A stretch of DNA of 58,381 nucleotides from NCBI GenBank assembly GCA_964448185.1, contig CAYUVO010000003.1, positions 1 to 58,381 of the forward strand. The letters run 5' to 3'. This document shows positions 8,450 through 17,519 of the stretch, piece by piece. Position numbers and translations under genes: made by a program. Every line of letters begins with the position of its first letter. The first letter of the stretch is position 1. The notes beneath the pieces were generated by a model, which was not told the DNA's origin, ran no database searches, and was given only the letters and a program-made list of their open reading frames with translations. Origin of the DNA: OFTM382 sp964448185. Lineage in GTDB: Bacteria > Planctomycetota > Phycisphaerae > Phycisphaerales > UBA1924.

Positions 8450-9363
8450 TCCAAGCACAGCATGTTACAAAGCGATTCGGGAATGTTGTCGCGGTCGACG
8501 ACCTCTCGTTTGATCTCACCAAAGGCGAATCGATTGCTTTATGGGGCAGCAACGGCGCGGGCAAGACAACATTGATCCGTTCGGTGCTCGGAATATTCCC
8601 GGCCGACGGCAAGATCTCGATTCACGGCGTCGATGTTCGTCGCCACGGCAAGCGGGCTCGTTCATTTGTCGGGTACGTCCCCCAGGAACTCGCGTTTCAT
8701 GATGATGCAAAGTTAGGATCTTCGATTCTGTTTTTTGCAAAGCTCCGGAAAGTAAATCGGAAGTCGGCTGCGGAGGCTCTCGCCAGGGTCGGGTTGCAGG
8801 GGCACGAACGCAAGCGGGTTCGTGATCTGTCTGGCGGCATGAAACAGAGGCTTGCTCTGGCGATCGCGCTACTCGCAGAACCTCCGATCATCGTGCTCGA
8901 TGAGCCCACATCTAATCTTGATGCGTCGGGCCGGGGCGAGGTCATCGATACGCTGTGTCAGCTGCGTGACGAGGGAAAAACCCTCATGTTTGCATCGCAT
9001 CGCCCCGACGAAGTGCTTGCGTTGGCGGGACGAGTGTTGGTCATCGAACGTGGCATGCTCATAAAGGACATCACCCCCACCGAGTTGTGGCCCACCGAGT
9101 CTCGCGTGCAGACCATGCGGTTGTATCTGAGCATGGGCAGTGAAGAAGCCGCAGCCGCCGCCTTGCGTGAGGCTGGACATGCGGTCCATCTCAACGGCAA
9201 CGGCTTGTGCGTTTCGGTTCCCCGTAACCGCAAAGCCGAGCCTGTATCCGTGTTGGCGAAAGCCGAGATCGAAGTCCGTGATTTTGAGATTCTCGATGAA
9301 GCCCGTGTTGCTCGGGCACCTGCGGAACCTAAGTCATCAGCGAAGAAGGAGGCATCAGAATGA
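8446..9363 (+). CDS. nosF: NosF, ABC transporter ATPase
   Basis: This 305-residue cytoplasmic ATPase powers the NosFY transporter that, with NosD, matures the CuZ centre of nitrous oxide reductase. It has the Walker A motif GSNGAGKTT (34-42), the Q-loop at YVPQE, the ABC signature LSGGMKQR (128-135) and Walker B IIVLDEPTSNLD (148-159), with a conserved switch histidine at FASHR. A C-terminal tail of about 90 residues is poorly conserved and ends in lysine- and alanine-rich sequence. The gene overlaps nosD and nosY by four bases each. Confidence 0.93.
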   Translation: MIQAQHVTKRFGNVVAVDDLSFDLTKGESIALWGSNGAGKTTLIRSVLGIFPADGKISIHGVDVRRHGKRARSFVGYVPQELAFHDDAKLGSSILFFAKLRKVNRKSAAEALARVGLQGHERKRVRDLSGGMKQRLALAIALLAEPPIIVLDEPTSNLDASGRGEVIDTLCQLRDEGKTLMFASHRPDEVLALAGRVLVIERGMLIKDITPTELWPTESRVQTMRLYLSMGSEEAAAAALREAGHAVHLNGNGLCVSVPRNRKAEPVSVLAKAEIEVRDFEILDEARVARAPAEPKSSAKKEASE

Positions 9364-10253
9364 CAGCCGGTCTTGCGCCCGCTTCTGCTCTGGAATCCTC
9401 GCACGCAGTGGGTGCGCATCTCTCGTTTGTTTCGGGTGTTGTAGTCTTTGCACGCCGTGAGTTCCGCGATGCTCTTTCGAGCCGATGGTTCATCCTCTAT
9501 ACAGTTGCATTCACTGTTCTCGCGGTGGCCGTCTCGTTTATGTCGCTCGCGGGGTCTGGATCGCATGGCTTCGCAGGATTCAGCCGAACGACAGCGGGGC
9601 TCTTGAATCTTATCATGCTCGTGGTGCCGTTGATGGCTCTGATCGCGGGGGCTGGTGCGATCGCGGGCGAACGCGAACGCGGCACACTGCTCTATCTGCT
9701 CGCTCAGCCGATCTCTCGCAGCGAACTCCTGCTCGGGAAGTACTTCGGATTAGCGTTGGCACTCGGGTGTTCGTTGTGCATCGGCTTTGGAATCAGCGCC
9801 GGTGTGCTGGCGTGGCGTGTCGGCGGGGTTGGCATTAGCGCTTTTATAATGTTGGTGGTATTCACCTGCGGCTTGGCGCTCTCCATGCTCTCGATCGGGA
9901 TGCTCTTATCGGTGGTCTCCCGGCGCAGCGCGGTCGCCACGGGGCTCGGGCTCTTCGGGTGGCTTATGTTTGTGTTCCTGAGCGATCTTGGTCTCATGGC
10001 AGGTACCGTGCTCTTCAAACTCCGCGTTCAGGAAGTGTTCGCCCTCGGCGTAGCGAACCCGCTCCAAGCGTTCAAGATGGCGGTCATCGTGAACATGAAC
10101 GCCTCACTTGATGTGCTCGGCCCGGTCGGAACGTACGCCTCGTTGACCTACGGCGAATCGTTACCATGGATTCTGGCGTTGGTCTTGGCGCTCTGGACCG
10201 TGGTGCCTCTGCTGCTCGCAATGGTGCTGTTCTCAAAGAAAGGTTCGGTATGA
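9360..10253 (+). CDS. nosY: NosY, ABC transporter permease
   Basis: The 297-residue integral membrane protein has about six transmembrane helices. It carries the ABC-2 type features of this family: ARREFRDALSSRWF before the first helix, and AGAIAGERERGTLLYLLAQPISRSELLLGKY after the second, the motif seen in NosY-like permeases. It pairs with NosF in the inner membrane. The start ATG 9360 overlaps the nosF stop and the end overlaps nosL by four bases, so nosDFYL are translationally coupled. Confidence 0.93.
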   Translation: MTAGLAPASALESSHAVGAHLSFVSGVVVFARREFRDALSSRWFILYTVAFTVLAVAVSFMSLAGSGSHGFAGFSRTTAGLLNLIMLVVPLMALIAGAGAIAGERERGTLLYLLAQPISRSELLLGKYFGLALALGCSLCIGFGISAGVLAWRVGGVGISAFIMLVVFTCGLALSMLSIGMLLSVVSRRSAVATGLGLFGWLMFVFLSDLGLMAGTVLFKLRVQEVFALGVANPLQAFKMAVIVNMNASLDVLGPVGTYASLTYGESLPWILALVLALWTVVPLLLAMVLFSKKGSV

Positions 10254-10705
10254 CACGCAGTGTGTTGTTTGCAGCATGTTTCGTGGGGATCATTTTGACA
10301 CTCGTGGGTTGCGGCGAGCGTGATGATGATGGCCCGCCGAACATATATTATGGCGATACCATCTGCGAAGAGTGCGGGATGATTATCTCCGATGAACGTT
10401 CCGCGACGGCAACGATCATCACAGTTGAGCGAGGATACCAGGCGTTGGTGTTCGATGATTTCAACTGTCAGATGAACTACGAAGACAAGCACAGCGAGCT
10501 GTTGGTGCATGATCGTTGGAGTCACGACTGCATTTCTCTTGAGTGGATTCGCACGGCTGATGCGTGGTTCGTTCGTTCGCCACAACTCCGCACACCCATG
10601 GCGTCGCACCTCGTTGCCCTGTTATCGCTCACCGACGCAAAGATGTTCGCAGCTACCGTTGATGGTGAGACCATCGAGTTCAAAGAGCTCTGGCCAACGC
10701 CGTAG
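10250..10705 (+). CDS. nosL: NosL, copper-binding lipoprotein
   Basis: The 151-residue product is a lipoprotein with lipobox LVGC (Cys21), facing the periplasm. It has the Cu(I)-binding motif CEECGM (Cys39, Cys42, Met44) typical of NosL, followed by a mixed alpha-beta domain with ALVFDDFNCQM. NosL delivers copper to NosZ during maturation. It is the last gene of the nosDFYL run. No terminator hairpin was seen in the 180 bases after it. Confidence 0.92.
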   Translation: MTRSVLFAACFVGIILTLVGCGERDDDGPPNIYYGDTICEECGMIISDERSATATIITVERGYQALVFDDFNCQMNYEDKHSELLVHDRWSHDCISLEWIRTADAWFVRSPQLRTPMASHLVALLSLTDAKMFAATVDGETIEFKELWPTP

Positions 10706-10885
10706 GGTCGTTCCCCGGTACTCATCGCGAATGCCCCCCTCGGCCTGAAAGCCACACTCTCAAATACCGAATAACCAGCATCGGGCGATGCACTCTTCAA
10801 GGATGCATCTTTGCGCGCACCGAGCAGTATCTTGCTGTAGTCTTTCGCGGACACGCCGCGCCCGGCGAACCTCTCTGGAGATCTC

Positions 10886-13300
10886 ATGACACGATCGTGT
10901 ACCGTTTATTGCTGCGTCGCTGGTCTTGCACTCGCGTTACCTGTACAAGCCTCCGACGACCCGACGCTCGAGCAACGCCTCGACAGGCTCTCTGAAATCC
11001 TCGAAGAAGCGCGCGTTGATGCACATATCCCGGGCATGTCGATCGCCATCGTGAAAGACGACGAGGTCATCTGGACCCATGGCTTTGGTCTCGCGGATGT
11101 AACCACCAAGCGCCCCGCTGATGAGCACACGATCTATGCCATTGGTTCGACCACCAAGGCCATGACTTCAAGCCTCGTTGGGATGCTCGTTGATGAGGGC
11201 AAGCTGGACTGGGATGATCCGGTGACGGAGTACCTGCCGTACTTTGATCTCGCGATCGACAGCGATGATCCGAACGATCAATGTACGATGCGCGATCTCT
11301 TGAGCCATCGCCACGGCTTTACGCGCATGGGCATTCTTTGGTTGAACGGTTCTCTCTCGCGTGACGAAGTGTTGCGCACGGCTGCGACCGCCGAGCCGTG
11401 GGATACGTATCGCAATGGCTTCCACTACTGCAACGTTACTTACCTTGCTGCCGGGCAGGCGGCGGGTGTTGCTGCCGGGATCAGTTGGGACGAGATGATG
11501 ACCTCGCGGATCTTTGGTCCGCTTGGGATGACGTCGAGCACGCTCTCGCTTGCCGAGGTTCAGAAAGATGCGCGTCTCGCCTTAGGCTACACATGGGACG
11601 CCGACACCAAAGAGCTTGAGCACGACGAGATGATGGACCTGAGTGTCATCGGACCTGCCGGCTCGGTGAACTCCAACGTCGTTGACATGGCGCAGTGGCT
11701 CAGGCTGCAACTCGCCAAGGGCGAGATTGACGGGCAGAGACTGATCTCGGCTGAGCGTATCGAAGAGACCTGGACATCGCAGATCGAGATCGCCGGGGGT
11801 GTTGACTACGGCATGGGATGGATGCTCCACGAAGTGGACGGTCGCAGGGTCGTCGAGCACGGCGGAAACATCGCTGGGTTCAGCGCTCAGATCGGTTTGC
11901 TGCCCGACGAAAGCCTTGGATTCGTGCTTCTAATAAACCTGAACATGGCTCCGTTGCAGCAGTCATCACTGCAGATTGTGTTTGCTGCGTTGCTTGATGA
12001 ATGGCCCGACGAGAGCGTTGAAGTTGATGCCGATGAGATCGAGTTTGAGGACTACACCGGCGTGTACGTCGCCAACTTCGCAACGTTCAGAGATGAGCAT
12101 TTCGACGTCATCAACGATGACGGCAAACTGTTTCTTAACATCCCGAGCCAGCAGAAGTTTGAGCTCAAAAACCCGGACCAAGACGGCATGTGGCAATTTG
12201 CCCTCACCGACCAGATCAAGCTGACCTTTGATCGCGACGACGAGAATGCCGTCGTGGGGATCAAGCTGCATCAGGGCGGGTATACATTCGAGATTCCTCG
12301 CAAGGACCACGTCGACCACAACGCGACACCTACCGAAGAACTCGAACAATTCACCGGGGCCTTTGTCCGTGAGAATGGTGGCAAACAGGTCAAGATCATC
12401 ATCCTTAATGGGCGGCTCGCTATCGAAGACCAAGGCAACCGTCTGACCTTCCACACGCCCGATGAGCAGGGGCGCACTTCGCTTCGAGCCCGCGCTGAGC
12501 AGGGTGCGACGTTCAACACGGATTCCGAAGGCAACATCGAATCATTCACCTTTCACGGTAACGCCGGCGATCAGCTCTTTACACGTCTCGATGAATCACT
12601 CAACGACAACTCAAGCAAGCCTCTGCCGACACTCGAAGAACTCCTAACGCTGCGAAAGACTGATGAGCGGATCACTGCCATCGCCGCCACCAAGCCGGGG
12701 GAAGGGACGAAGCTTACTGGCGAAATCTGGATGGCGAACTCCGGCGTTCGGGGCGTTATGACACTTCAGACACAGGGCAACGGTCGCTTCTCGAATCACA
12801 TCGATCTTGGAAGGTACGGCCGCATCGAAGTTGTGAGCGATGGCGAATCCGCGTGGTCGCTCAATCCCATGACTGGCCTGCGGACTCTCCACGGCGACGA
12901 ACTGATGCAGGCGATCGTTGGTCATCCCCTATCGGTTGAGGGCGACTGGAGCCACTATTTCGATGCCGTCGAGGTGAAGCGTCGCGATACCATCAATGAG
13001 CGTCCTGCCTATGTGGTTCGTCTCAAGAAAGGCAACCTGCCGAGTCGGACGTACTGGGTTGATGCAGAGTTCGGCGACGTGGTACGTGTCAAACAGATCA
13101 CGCTCGAACGCTCGGTTCGCATTCCCGTCGAGGTCAACTACTCCGACTTCAAGGAAGTTGATGGGATCCGGGTGGCGCAGCGCATCGTGAGTAAGAATCC
13201 CGGGTCGGGAAAGGTCGTCATCGTGCTCAACAACATCGAGTCCGGTGTTCAAATGAACGACGAAACGTTCACGCTCGATGCACTGAACAAGAGCAAGTAG
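10886..13300 (+). CDS. Secreted serine hydrolase (beta-lactamase family) with C-terminal LolA-like domain
   Basis: The 804-residue product starts at ATG 10886 after CTGGAGATCTC and has a signal peptide ending VQAS. Residues about 28-360 are a class C beta-lactamase/penicillin-binding-like fold with nucleophile motif STTK (Ser88-Lys91), YCN (181-183) and HGG (325-327). A lipocalin-like stretch follows (about 385-590). Residues about 610-800 look like a separate beta-rich domain with AYVVRLKKG and YWVDAEFGDVVR, resembling LolA/outer-membrane lipoprotein carrier-like folds. Likely a periplasmic or extracellular esterase or peptidase; the substrate cannot be told. Its promoter would lie in the 180-bp gap after nosL. 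Confidence 0.8.
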   Translation: MTRSCTVYCCVAGLALALPVQASDDPTLEQRLDRLSEILEEARVDAHIPGMSIAIVKDDEVIWTHGFGLADVTTKRPADEHTIYAIGSTTKAMTSSLVGMLVDEGKLDWDDPVTEYLPYFDLAIDSDDPNDQCTMRDLLSHRHGFTRMGILWLNGSLSRDEVLRTAATAEPWDTYRNGFHYCNVTYLAAGQAAGVAAGISWDEMMTSRIFGPLGMTSSTLSLAEVQKDARLALGYTWDADTKELEHDEMMDLSVIGPAGSVNSNVVDMAQWLRLQLAKGEIDGQRLISAERIEETWTSQIEIAGGVDYGMGWMLHEVDGRRVVEHGGNIAGFSAQIGLLPDESLGFVLLINLNMAPLQQSSLQIVFAALLDEWPDESVEVDADEIEFEDYTGVYVANFATFRDEHFDVINDDGKLFLNIPSQQKFELKNPDQDGMWQFALTDQIKLTFDRDDENAVVGIKLHQGGYTFEIPRKDHVDHNATPTEELEQFTGAFVRENGGKQVKIIILNGRLAIEDQGNRLTFHTPDEQGRTSLRARAEQGATFNTDSEGNIESFTFHGNAGDQLFTRLDESLNDNSSKPLPTLEELLTLRKTDERITAIAATKPGEGTKLTGEIWMANSGVRGVMTLQTQGNGRFSNHIDLGRYGRIEVVSDGESAWSLNPMTGLRTLHGDELMQAIVGHPLSVEGDWSHYFDAVEVKRRDTINERPAYVVRLKKGNLPSRTYWVDAEFGDVVRVKQITLERSVRIPVEVNYSDFKEVDGIRVAQRIVSKNPGSGKVVIVLNNIESGVQMNDETFTLDALNKSK

Positions 13301-13312
13301 GCCGAGTTTCCC

Positions 13313-13807
13313 CTAGCCACGTGATTTGCTGCGGGGCTCATCGAGGATAAAGTCGTACTCGGATCGGCCGCCCTTGGCGATGATCGTGAGCCGATATTTG
13401 AAGCCCAGTTCAAGCTTGGGCGGCTTGGCCTCGGTGGCTCGTTTCATGCCCTGGATCCGTCTGCCATATACAAACGTGTCGTGCGGCTCAAGCTTCTCCT
13501 TCTCGGGGTCCTTGCCCTCGGGGATGCCCTTCTTGAGCTTCCAGAGCACCTCGCCGTTCGAGTCGTCGTCGTTGACCGCGCACACTTCGATAGTGCGGAT
13601 CTGATAATCCTGATCCAGATTGAAAATCACCGCGTTCCAGTCTGAACGGTAGCGATGAAACACCGTCATCGTGTGCGAATCACGGGCGCCGGAGAAAAAC
13701 CACACCCAGATGACCGCGAGCAAACCGACCGCTGCGATCAGCTTGACCGCGCGCATGTTCTCTTCGATCCAGATCTGAACCGAACGTACCTTCGCGTGGA
13801 TATTCAT
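13313..13807 (-). CDS. Hypothetical membrane-anchored protein
   Basis: A 164-residue protein of unknown function. An N-terminal transmembrane segment (about residues 19-36, AVKLIAAVGLLAVIWVWFF) is followed by an extracytoplasmic domain rich in charged residues and likely beta strands. I chose ATG 13807 because it overlaps the stop codon of the upstream prepilin-like gene (TGATG), a coupling arrangement. An in-frame start eight codons earlier exists but lies inside that gene. The coupling suggests that the product acts with the prepilin-like protein. It is convergent with the serine hydrolase gene, 12 bp away. Confidence 0.6.
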   Translation of the reverse strand: MNIHAKVRSVQIWIEENMRAVKLIAAVGLLAVIWVWFFSGARDSHTMTVFHRYRSDWNAVIFNLDQDYQIRTIEVCAVNDDDSNGEVLWKLKKGIPEGKDPEKEKLEPHDTFVYGRRIQGMKRATEAKPPKLELGFKYRLTIIAKGGRSEYDFILDEPRSKSRG

Positions 13808-14493
13808 CAGAACGCCGACTCTCGGCCCCATTGGGTGACGCCGAAGATGTTGACCGGTGTTAGCGCGTCTGGATACTTGAGCACTCGGACGCTGCCGTCG
13901 GTGAAGCCGTAGTTGGCGACGCCCTGGCCGTGACGGTTGGGTTCCATCTCGGTGAAGTCGTTGCCCAAGCCTTCGAGGATGTCGAGATAGTAGTGCTGCG
14001 AACCGGTGTCTTTCTCAGCCCACATCGCCACGTCTGAGGGATTCCAGATCAGGCCTCGCTGCATTGCCATGCCGTTGAACTCACCGAGGTTTCGCGTGCC
14101 GCCCTTCTGATCGCTAAAGGCGTCGTTGAACCCGTTGATGAAATAGCTTCGTGGCTCGCGGTCGATCTCCGAATCCCCGTTCCAGCCGCCCACTGGCTCG
14201 GGGTCCGCGGGGCACTGAAGAATCGGCTGCATCTCGTAGATTGTGGTCAGACGATCCACCCAGTGCGGGGCGCTGCGGGCCGGGAACCGGTCGCGGTTAT
14301 CGTCGGCGTACGTGTTCGCCGCGACGCCGAGCTGACGCATCTGGCTCGCACACACGATGGATCGGCCCGCCTCGCGAGCCTGTCCCAGAGCGGGCAACAA
14401 GATCCCAATGAGCAACGCGATGATCGCGATCACCACGAGCAACTCGATGAGGGTGAATCCCCGTAGGTTCGATGGCATTCGACGCACATTCAT
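13807..14493 (-). CDS. Type II secretion/prepilin-like protein with N-terminal methylation motif
   Basis: The 228-residue product begins MNVRRMPSNLRG then FTLIELLVVIAIIALLIGILLP, the classic class III leader cleaved after glycine with a hydrophobic N-terminal helix. The rest resembles the planctomycete family with a C-terminal FTDGSVRVLKYP motif near the end (the H-x9-DG type). These pseudopilins are abundant in planctomycetes and are thought to be exported surface or periplasmic proteins. ATG 14493 is preceded by GGAGG at a good distance. It is translationally coupled to the following hypothetical gene. Confidence 0.88.
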   Translation of the reverse strand: MNVRRMPSNLRGFTLIELLVVIAIIALLIGILLPALGQAREAGRSIVCASQMRQLGVAANTYADDNRDRFPARSAPHWVDRLTTIYEMQPILQCPADPEPVGGWNGDSEIDREPRSYFINGFNDAFSDQKGGTRNLGEFNGMAMQRGLIWNPSDVAMWAEKDTGSQHYYLDILEGLGNDFTEMEPNRHGQGVANYGFTDGSVRVLKYPDALTPVNIFGVTQWGRESAF

Positions 14494-14717
14494 GGTCTGG
14501 TCCTCCGTGATCCGGTGTCATCAGCGATACCGAACGATGCCATGCCGGTTGAGTCTCGTCCGTGAGATCCTCGGCGAATCTAGATGGCTATCGGCAGTAT
14601 ACCAGCGCAGAGGACAGCCGCTGCACCGCCGTGCAATACTTGGGGTTCGCTAGGCATAAGGATGGCGCAAACTGGGCGTTTGGCTCTCAGAGATCCACAA
14701 TTGGCCTGTACAGCCGA

Positions 14718-16148
14718 TTACTTCGTGGTCAGCTTGAAGAACGCATCGAGGTTCGGCTGGTTCTCGAGATCCATGATGAGCTTGCCCAGCGCATCGCAGC
14801 GGTCTTGGCCGATCACGTCCGCTCCAAGAGCATCGAACTTGATTTTGATCTCGCCAGCGGTCATCGGGTCGCGGGCATCGCCCTTGGGCACGTCGACCTG
14901 CTGGACGTGACTCGAACCGTTCTTGAGTGTGATGGTCACACGCGAGGGCTGGAACTCGGGGAAGCGTGACTCGAATTCCTCGTTGGGCAGCACCTTGACC
15001 ATGTCCATGATCGGGATGAGCTTGGGATCCTGCACCCGCTCATCCTCAAACTGCAACGGCGTGACCTTCCCATCGACCAGCCCGACGGCCATCGCATACG
15101 GCAGCGAATGGTCTGCGGTCTCCCGGCTCTTGGGGCGGTACTTATGAGGATCACCCAAGATATCCGCAGCTCGTGCGATCACTTCGACCTTGATCTCGGT
15201 TACCTGGGCAGCGTCGATCGAATGGTCCTTGACGATGCGCATCATCGCGCTGAGCGGTGCGTGCGAAAGAGCTTCGATGGGGAACGACTTCATGCCGCAA
15301 TCGAGGATGCGGTAGTGGTCACCCGGCTTGGTAGGCAGGTCGCGGGTCAAGCCATCGGCGTCGAACCTGCACGGCTTGCCGTCGTGCTGAGCGTGCCCGT
15401 ACACATGGAATAGCCCTTCTTTGCCGTCGAAGATGTGCTCGGGTCCGGTGAACCCACGCTTGGCGAGCATGGCGGACTCAACGCCCATCCGCGTCGCCCA
15501 CGGATCAACGGTGTTCTTCATCATCGTCAGCTTGCCCGCGGTGACCGCTCCGAGCGAGCCGGTGCGTGAAGCACAGATGCCCGCCGCATTGACGAGCTGT
15601 TCGACGCTCAAGCCCAGCATCTTGCCCGCGCAAAATGGCGACGCAAAGCCGGTGAGCGTCGCATGGTGCCAGCCGTACTCGCGAACGCCCGGCTGACCGA
15701 TCTCGACGAGCCTCATTTCGATTTCGTACGCGATGATGGTGGCGACGATGAGGTCCTTGCCGCTGAGCTTGTTGGCTTCAGCAAGTGCGAGCGGCGCGCA
15801 GATCAGATCCGACGGGTGCGACGGGTCGGCCTTCCAGTAGATATCATTGAAGTCCATCGCCCGGACCATGTGGTTGTTGAGGAACGCCGCATCGACGGGG
15901 TTGGTTTTGTAGCCCGTCACGAAGCATGTGCATTCGCCGCCGTGCTCGCCGTGCATCTCGCGGTGGTGCGCAAGCAGGATCTCGGCGTCCTCGGTCTGCG
16001 AGCCGCCCAGCGCGCAGCCGATCGAGTCATACCAGAACAGCTTGGCCGCATGAATCGCCTCGGGCGAGAGATCCTCGTACTTGAGTTCATGGACCCACTT
16101 GGCAAGGTCGTAGGAAAGGAAGCCTTCGGTCTTGAATGCTGCGCTCAT
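14718..16148 (-). CDS. MmgE/PrpD family protein (2-methylcitrate dehydratase/cis-aconitate decarboxylase family)
   Basis: The 476-residue protein spans the whole PrpD fold. Family features include FWYDSIGCALGG near the N-terminus, MDFNDIYWKADPSHPSDL, GWHHATLTGFASP, and AKRGFTGPEHIFDGKEG. Known members dehydrate 2-methylcitrate or decarboxylate cis-aconitate, all acting on tricarboxylates. It is the last gene of the eight-gene operon, 50 bp after the dehydrogenase gene. In this setting it probably acts on the same tricarboxylate pool as the aconitase-family protein, giving a second dehydration or a decarboxylation branch. Which reaction it does cannot be told from sequence by eye. Confidence 0.85.
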   Translation of the reverse strand: MSAAFKTEGFLSYDLAKWVHELKYEDLSPEAIHAAKLFWYDSIGCALGGSQTEDAEILLAHHREMHGEHGGECTCFVTGYKTNPVDAAFLNNHMVRAMDFNDIYWKADPSHPSDLICAPLALAEANKLSGKDLIVATIIAYEIEMRLVEIGQPGVREYGWHHATLTGFASPFCAGKMLGLSVEQLVNAAGICASRTGSLGAVTAGKLTMMKNTVDPWATRMGVESAMLAKRGFTGPEHIFDGKEGLFHVYGHAQHDGKPCRFDADGLTRDLPTKPGDHYRILDCGMKSFPIEALSHAPLSAMMRIVKDHSIDAAQVTEIKVEVIARAADILGDPHKYRPKSRETADHSLPYAMAVGLVDGKVTPLQFEDERVQDPKLIPIMDMVKVLPNEEFESRFPEFQPSRVTITLKNGSSHVQQVDVPKGDARDPMTAGEIKIKFDALGADVIGQDRCDALGKLIMDLENQPNLDAFFKLTTK

Positions 16149-16198
16149 GGCGTGTGTGTTCCGTCAGTGGAGAATGTGAGATTGAAAAACGAATACTC

Positions 16199-17353
16199 TC
16201 AGAGCTTGGCAGCGACCGCTTGAGCAACTTCCATCGTGCTCGCAGCGCCCTTGGTGCCGGCGCGAACACCCTTCATGTCATAGCTCTGGACCTTGCCCTC
16301 AGCGATCACCGACGCGACCGCAGCTTCGAGCTTGATAGCCATGTCGAGTTCGCCGAGCCAGTCGAGCATCATCTTGGCGGTGAGGATCATCGCAATCGGG
16401 TTGACCACGTTCTTGCCGTCATACTTGGGAGCGCTGCCGTGGGTGGGCTCGAAGACCGCGTATTCGTCACCGATGTTGGCAGCACAGGCAAACCCGAGCC
16501 CGCCGACGAGGCCAGCAGCAAGGTCAGAGATGATGTCACCGAACATGTTCTCGGCGACGATCACGTCATAATCAGCCGGGTTCTTGATGAGCCACATGGT
16601 CATGGCATCAATGTTGGCTTCCCATGCGCCGATGCCCGGATAGTCCTTGGCGACCTCGCGAAACACGCGGGTTATCAGCCCGCCGGTTTCGCGGAGTACG
16701 TTGGGTTTTTCAACGAGCGTGACCGACTTGCGATCAAACTTCTTCGCGTACTCGAACGACTGCCGACAGATGCTCTCGCAGCCCTGCACCGACATGATCC
16801 GCGTTGACACGGCTACATTCTCGAGCCCCTTCTCGAACCACCGCTTCATGCGATCGGGATGGCCCACTTCGGGATCGGCCATCGCCTTGGCGATCTTCTC
16901 GGGCAGCGGGAACCACTCGACCCCGCTGTACATCCCTTCGGTGTTCTCGCGGAACACCGTCAGGTCGATATCGTCGCCGAGTTTGTTGAGCGGGTTGCCC
17001 GGGTACGCTTTGCAGGGCCGGTGGTTGGTGTGCAGGTTGAAGAGCTGACGGAGCCGAACGATCGGCGAGAAGTAGCTCAGCCCCTTGCCCTGGAGCGAAG
17101 CGTCGAGTTCCTTGTTCGCTTCGTCGCGGGGCTTGGAGGTGATCGCTCCAAACAACGCACAGTCGGTGTTCTTGAGGATCTCGATCGTGCGATCGGGCAG
17201 CGGGTTGCCTTCCTTGCACCAGAAATCCCACCCGATGTCCGCGGGGATGTACTCGGCATCGAGCCCGAGCTTGTCGAGCACGACCCGTGTTGCGTCCATG
17301 ACTTCGTTGCCCACACCATCACCGGGCATCCACGCGATCTTGTACTGTGCCAT
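16199..17353 (-). CDS. Isocitrate/homoisocitrate/isopropylmalate-type beta-decarboxylating dehydrogenase
   Basis: The family oxidises (2R,3S)-2-hydroxy acids with decarboxylation, and some members run in reverse. The 384-residue product (start ATG 17353, GGAG about 11 bases upstream) has GDGVGNEV, the substrate arginines Arg100, Arg102 and Arg112 (VRLRQLFNLHTNHRP), RENTEGMYSG, the lysine in EKPNV (Lys216) and acidic metal ligands around DYDVIVAENMFGDIISDLAAG. The cofactor loop FEPTHGSAPKYDGKN has Lys310 and Tyr311, the pair seen in NADP-dependent E. coli IDH. It lies between the ketopantoate-reductase-like gene and the PrpD gene. Substrate may be isocitrate or a homologue. Confidence 0.82.
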   Translation of the reverse strand: MAQYKIAWMPGDGVGNEVMDATRVVLDKLGLDAEYIPADIGWDFWCKEGNPLPDRTIEILKNTDCALFGAITSKPRDEANKELDASLQGKGLSYFSPIVRLRQLFNLHTNHRPCKAYPGNPLNKLGDDIDLTVFRENTEGMYSGVEWFPLPEKIAKAMADPEVGHPDRMKRWFEKGLENVAVSTRIMSVQGCESICRQSFEYAKKFDRKSVTLVEKPNVLRETGGLITRVFREVAKDYPGIGAWEANIDAMTMWLIKNPADYDVIVAENMFGDIISDLAAGLVGGLGFACAANIGDEYAVFEPTHGSAPKYDGKNVVNPIAMILTAKMMLDWLGELDMAIKLEAAVASVIAEGKVQSYDMKGVRAGTKGAASTMEVAQAVAAKL

Positions 17354-17519
17354 AGCGGTCGAATCTCCGTCTGCATCCATCGGTCGTCGGTCTCAAGGGT
17401 GCCCCGGCGTCGGCCGGCGCAAGCAAGCCGGAGCGTAGCCCGCCCAGGCAGAATCGCCCACACGGGGACCACCATCGAGCGTGCTTCTTCGCCGGTTTTC
17501 TGGGCTCATAGTGGGGGGT

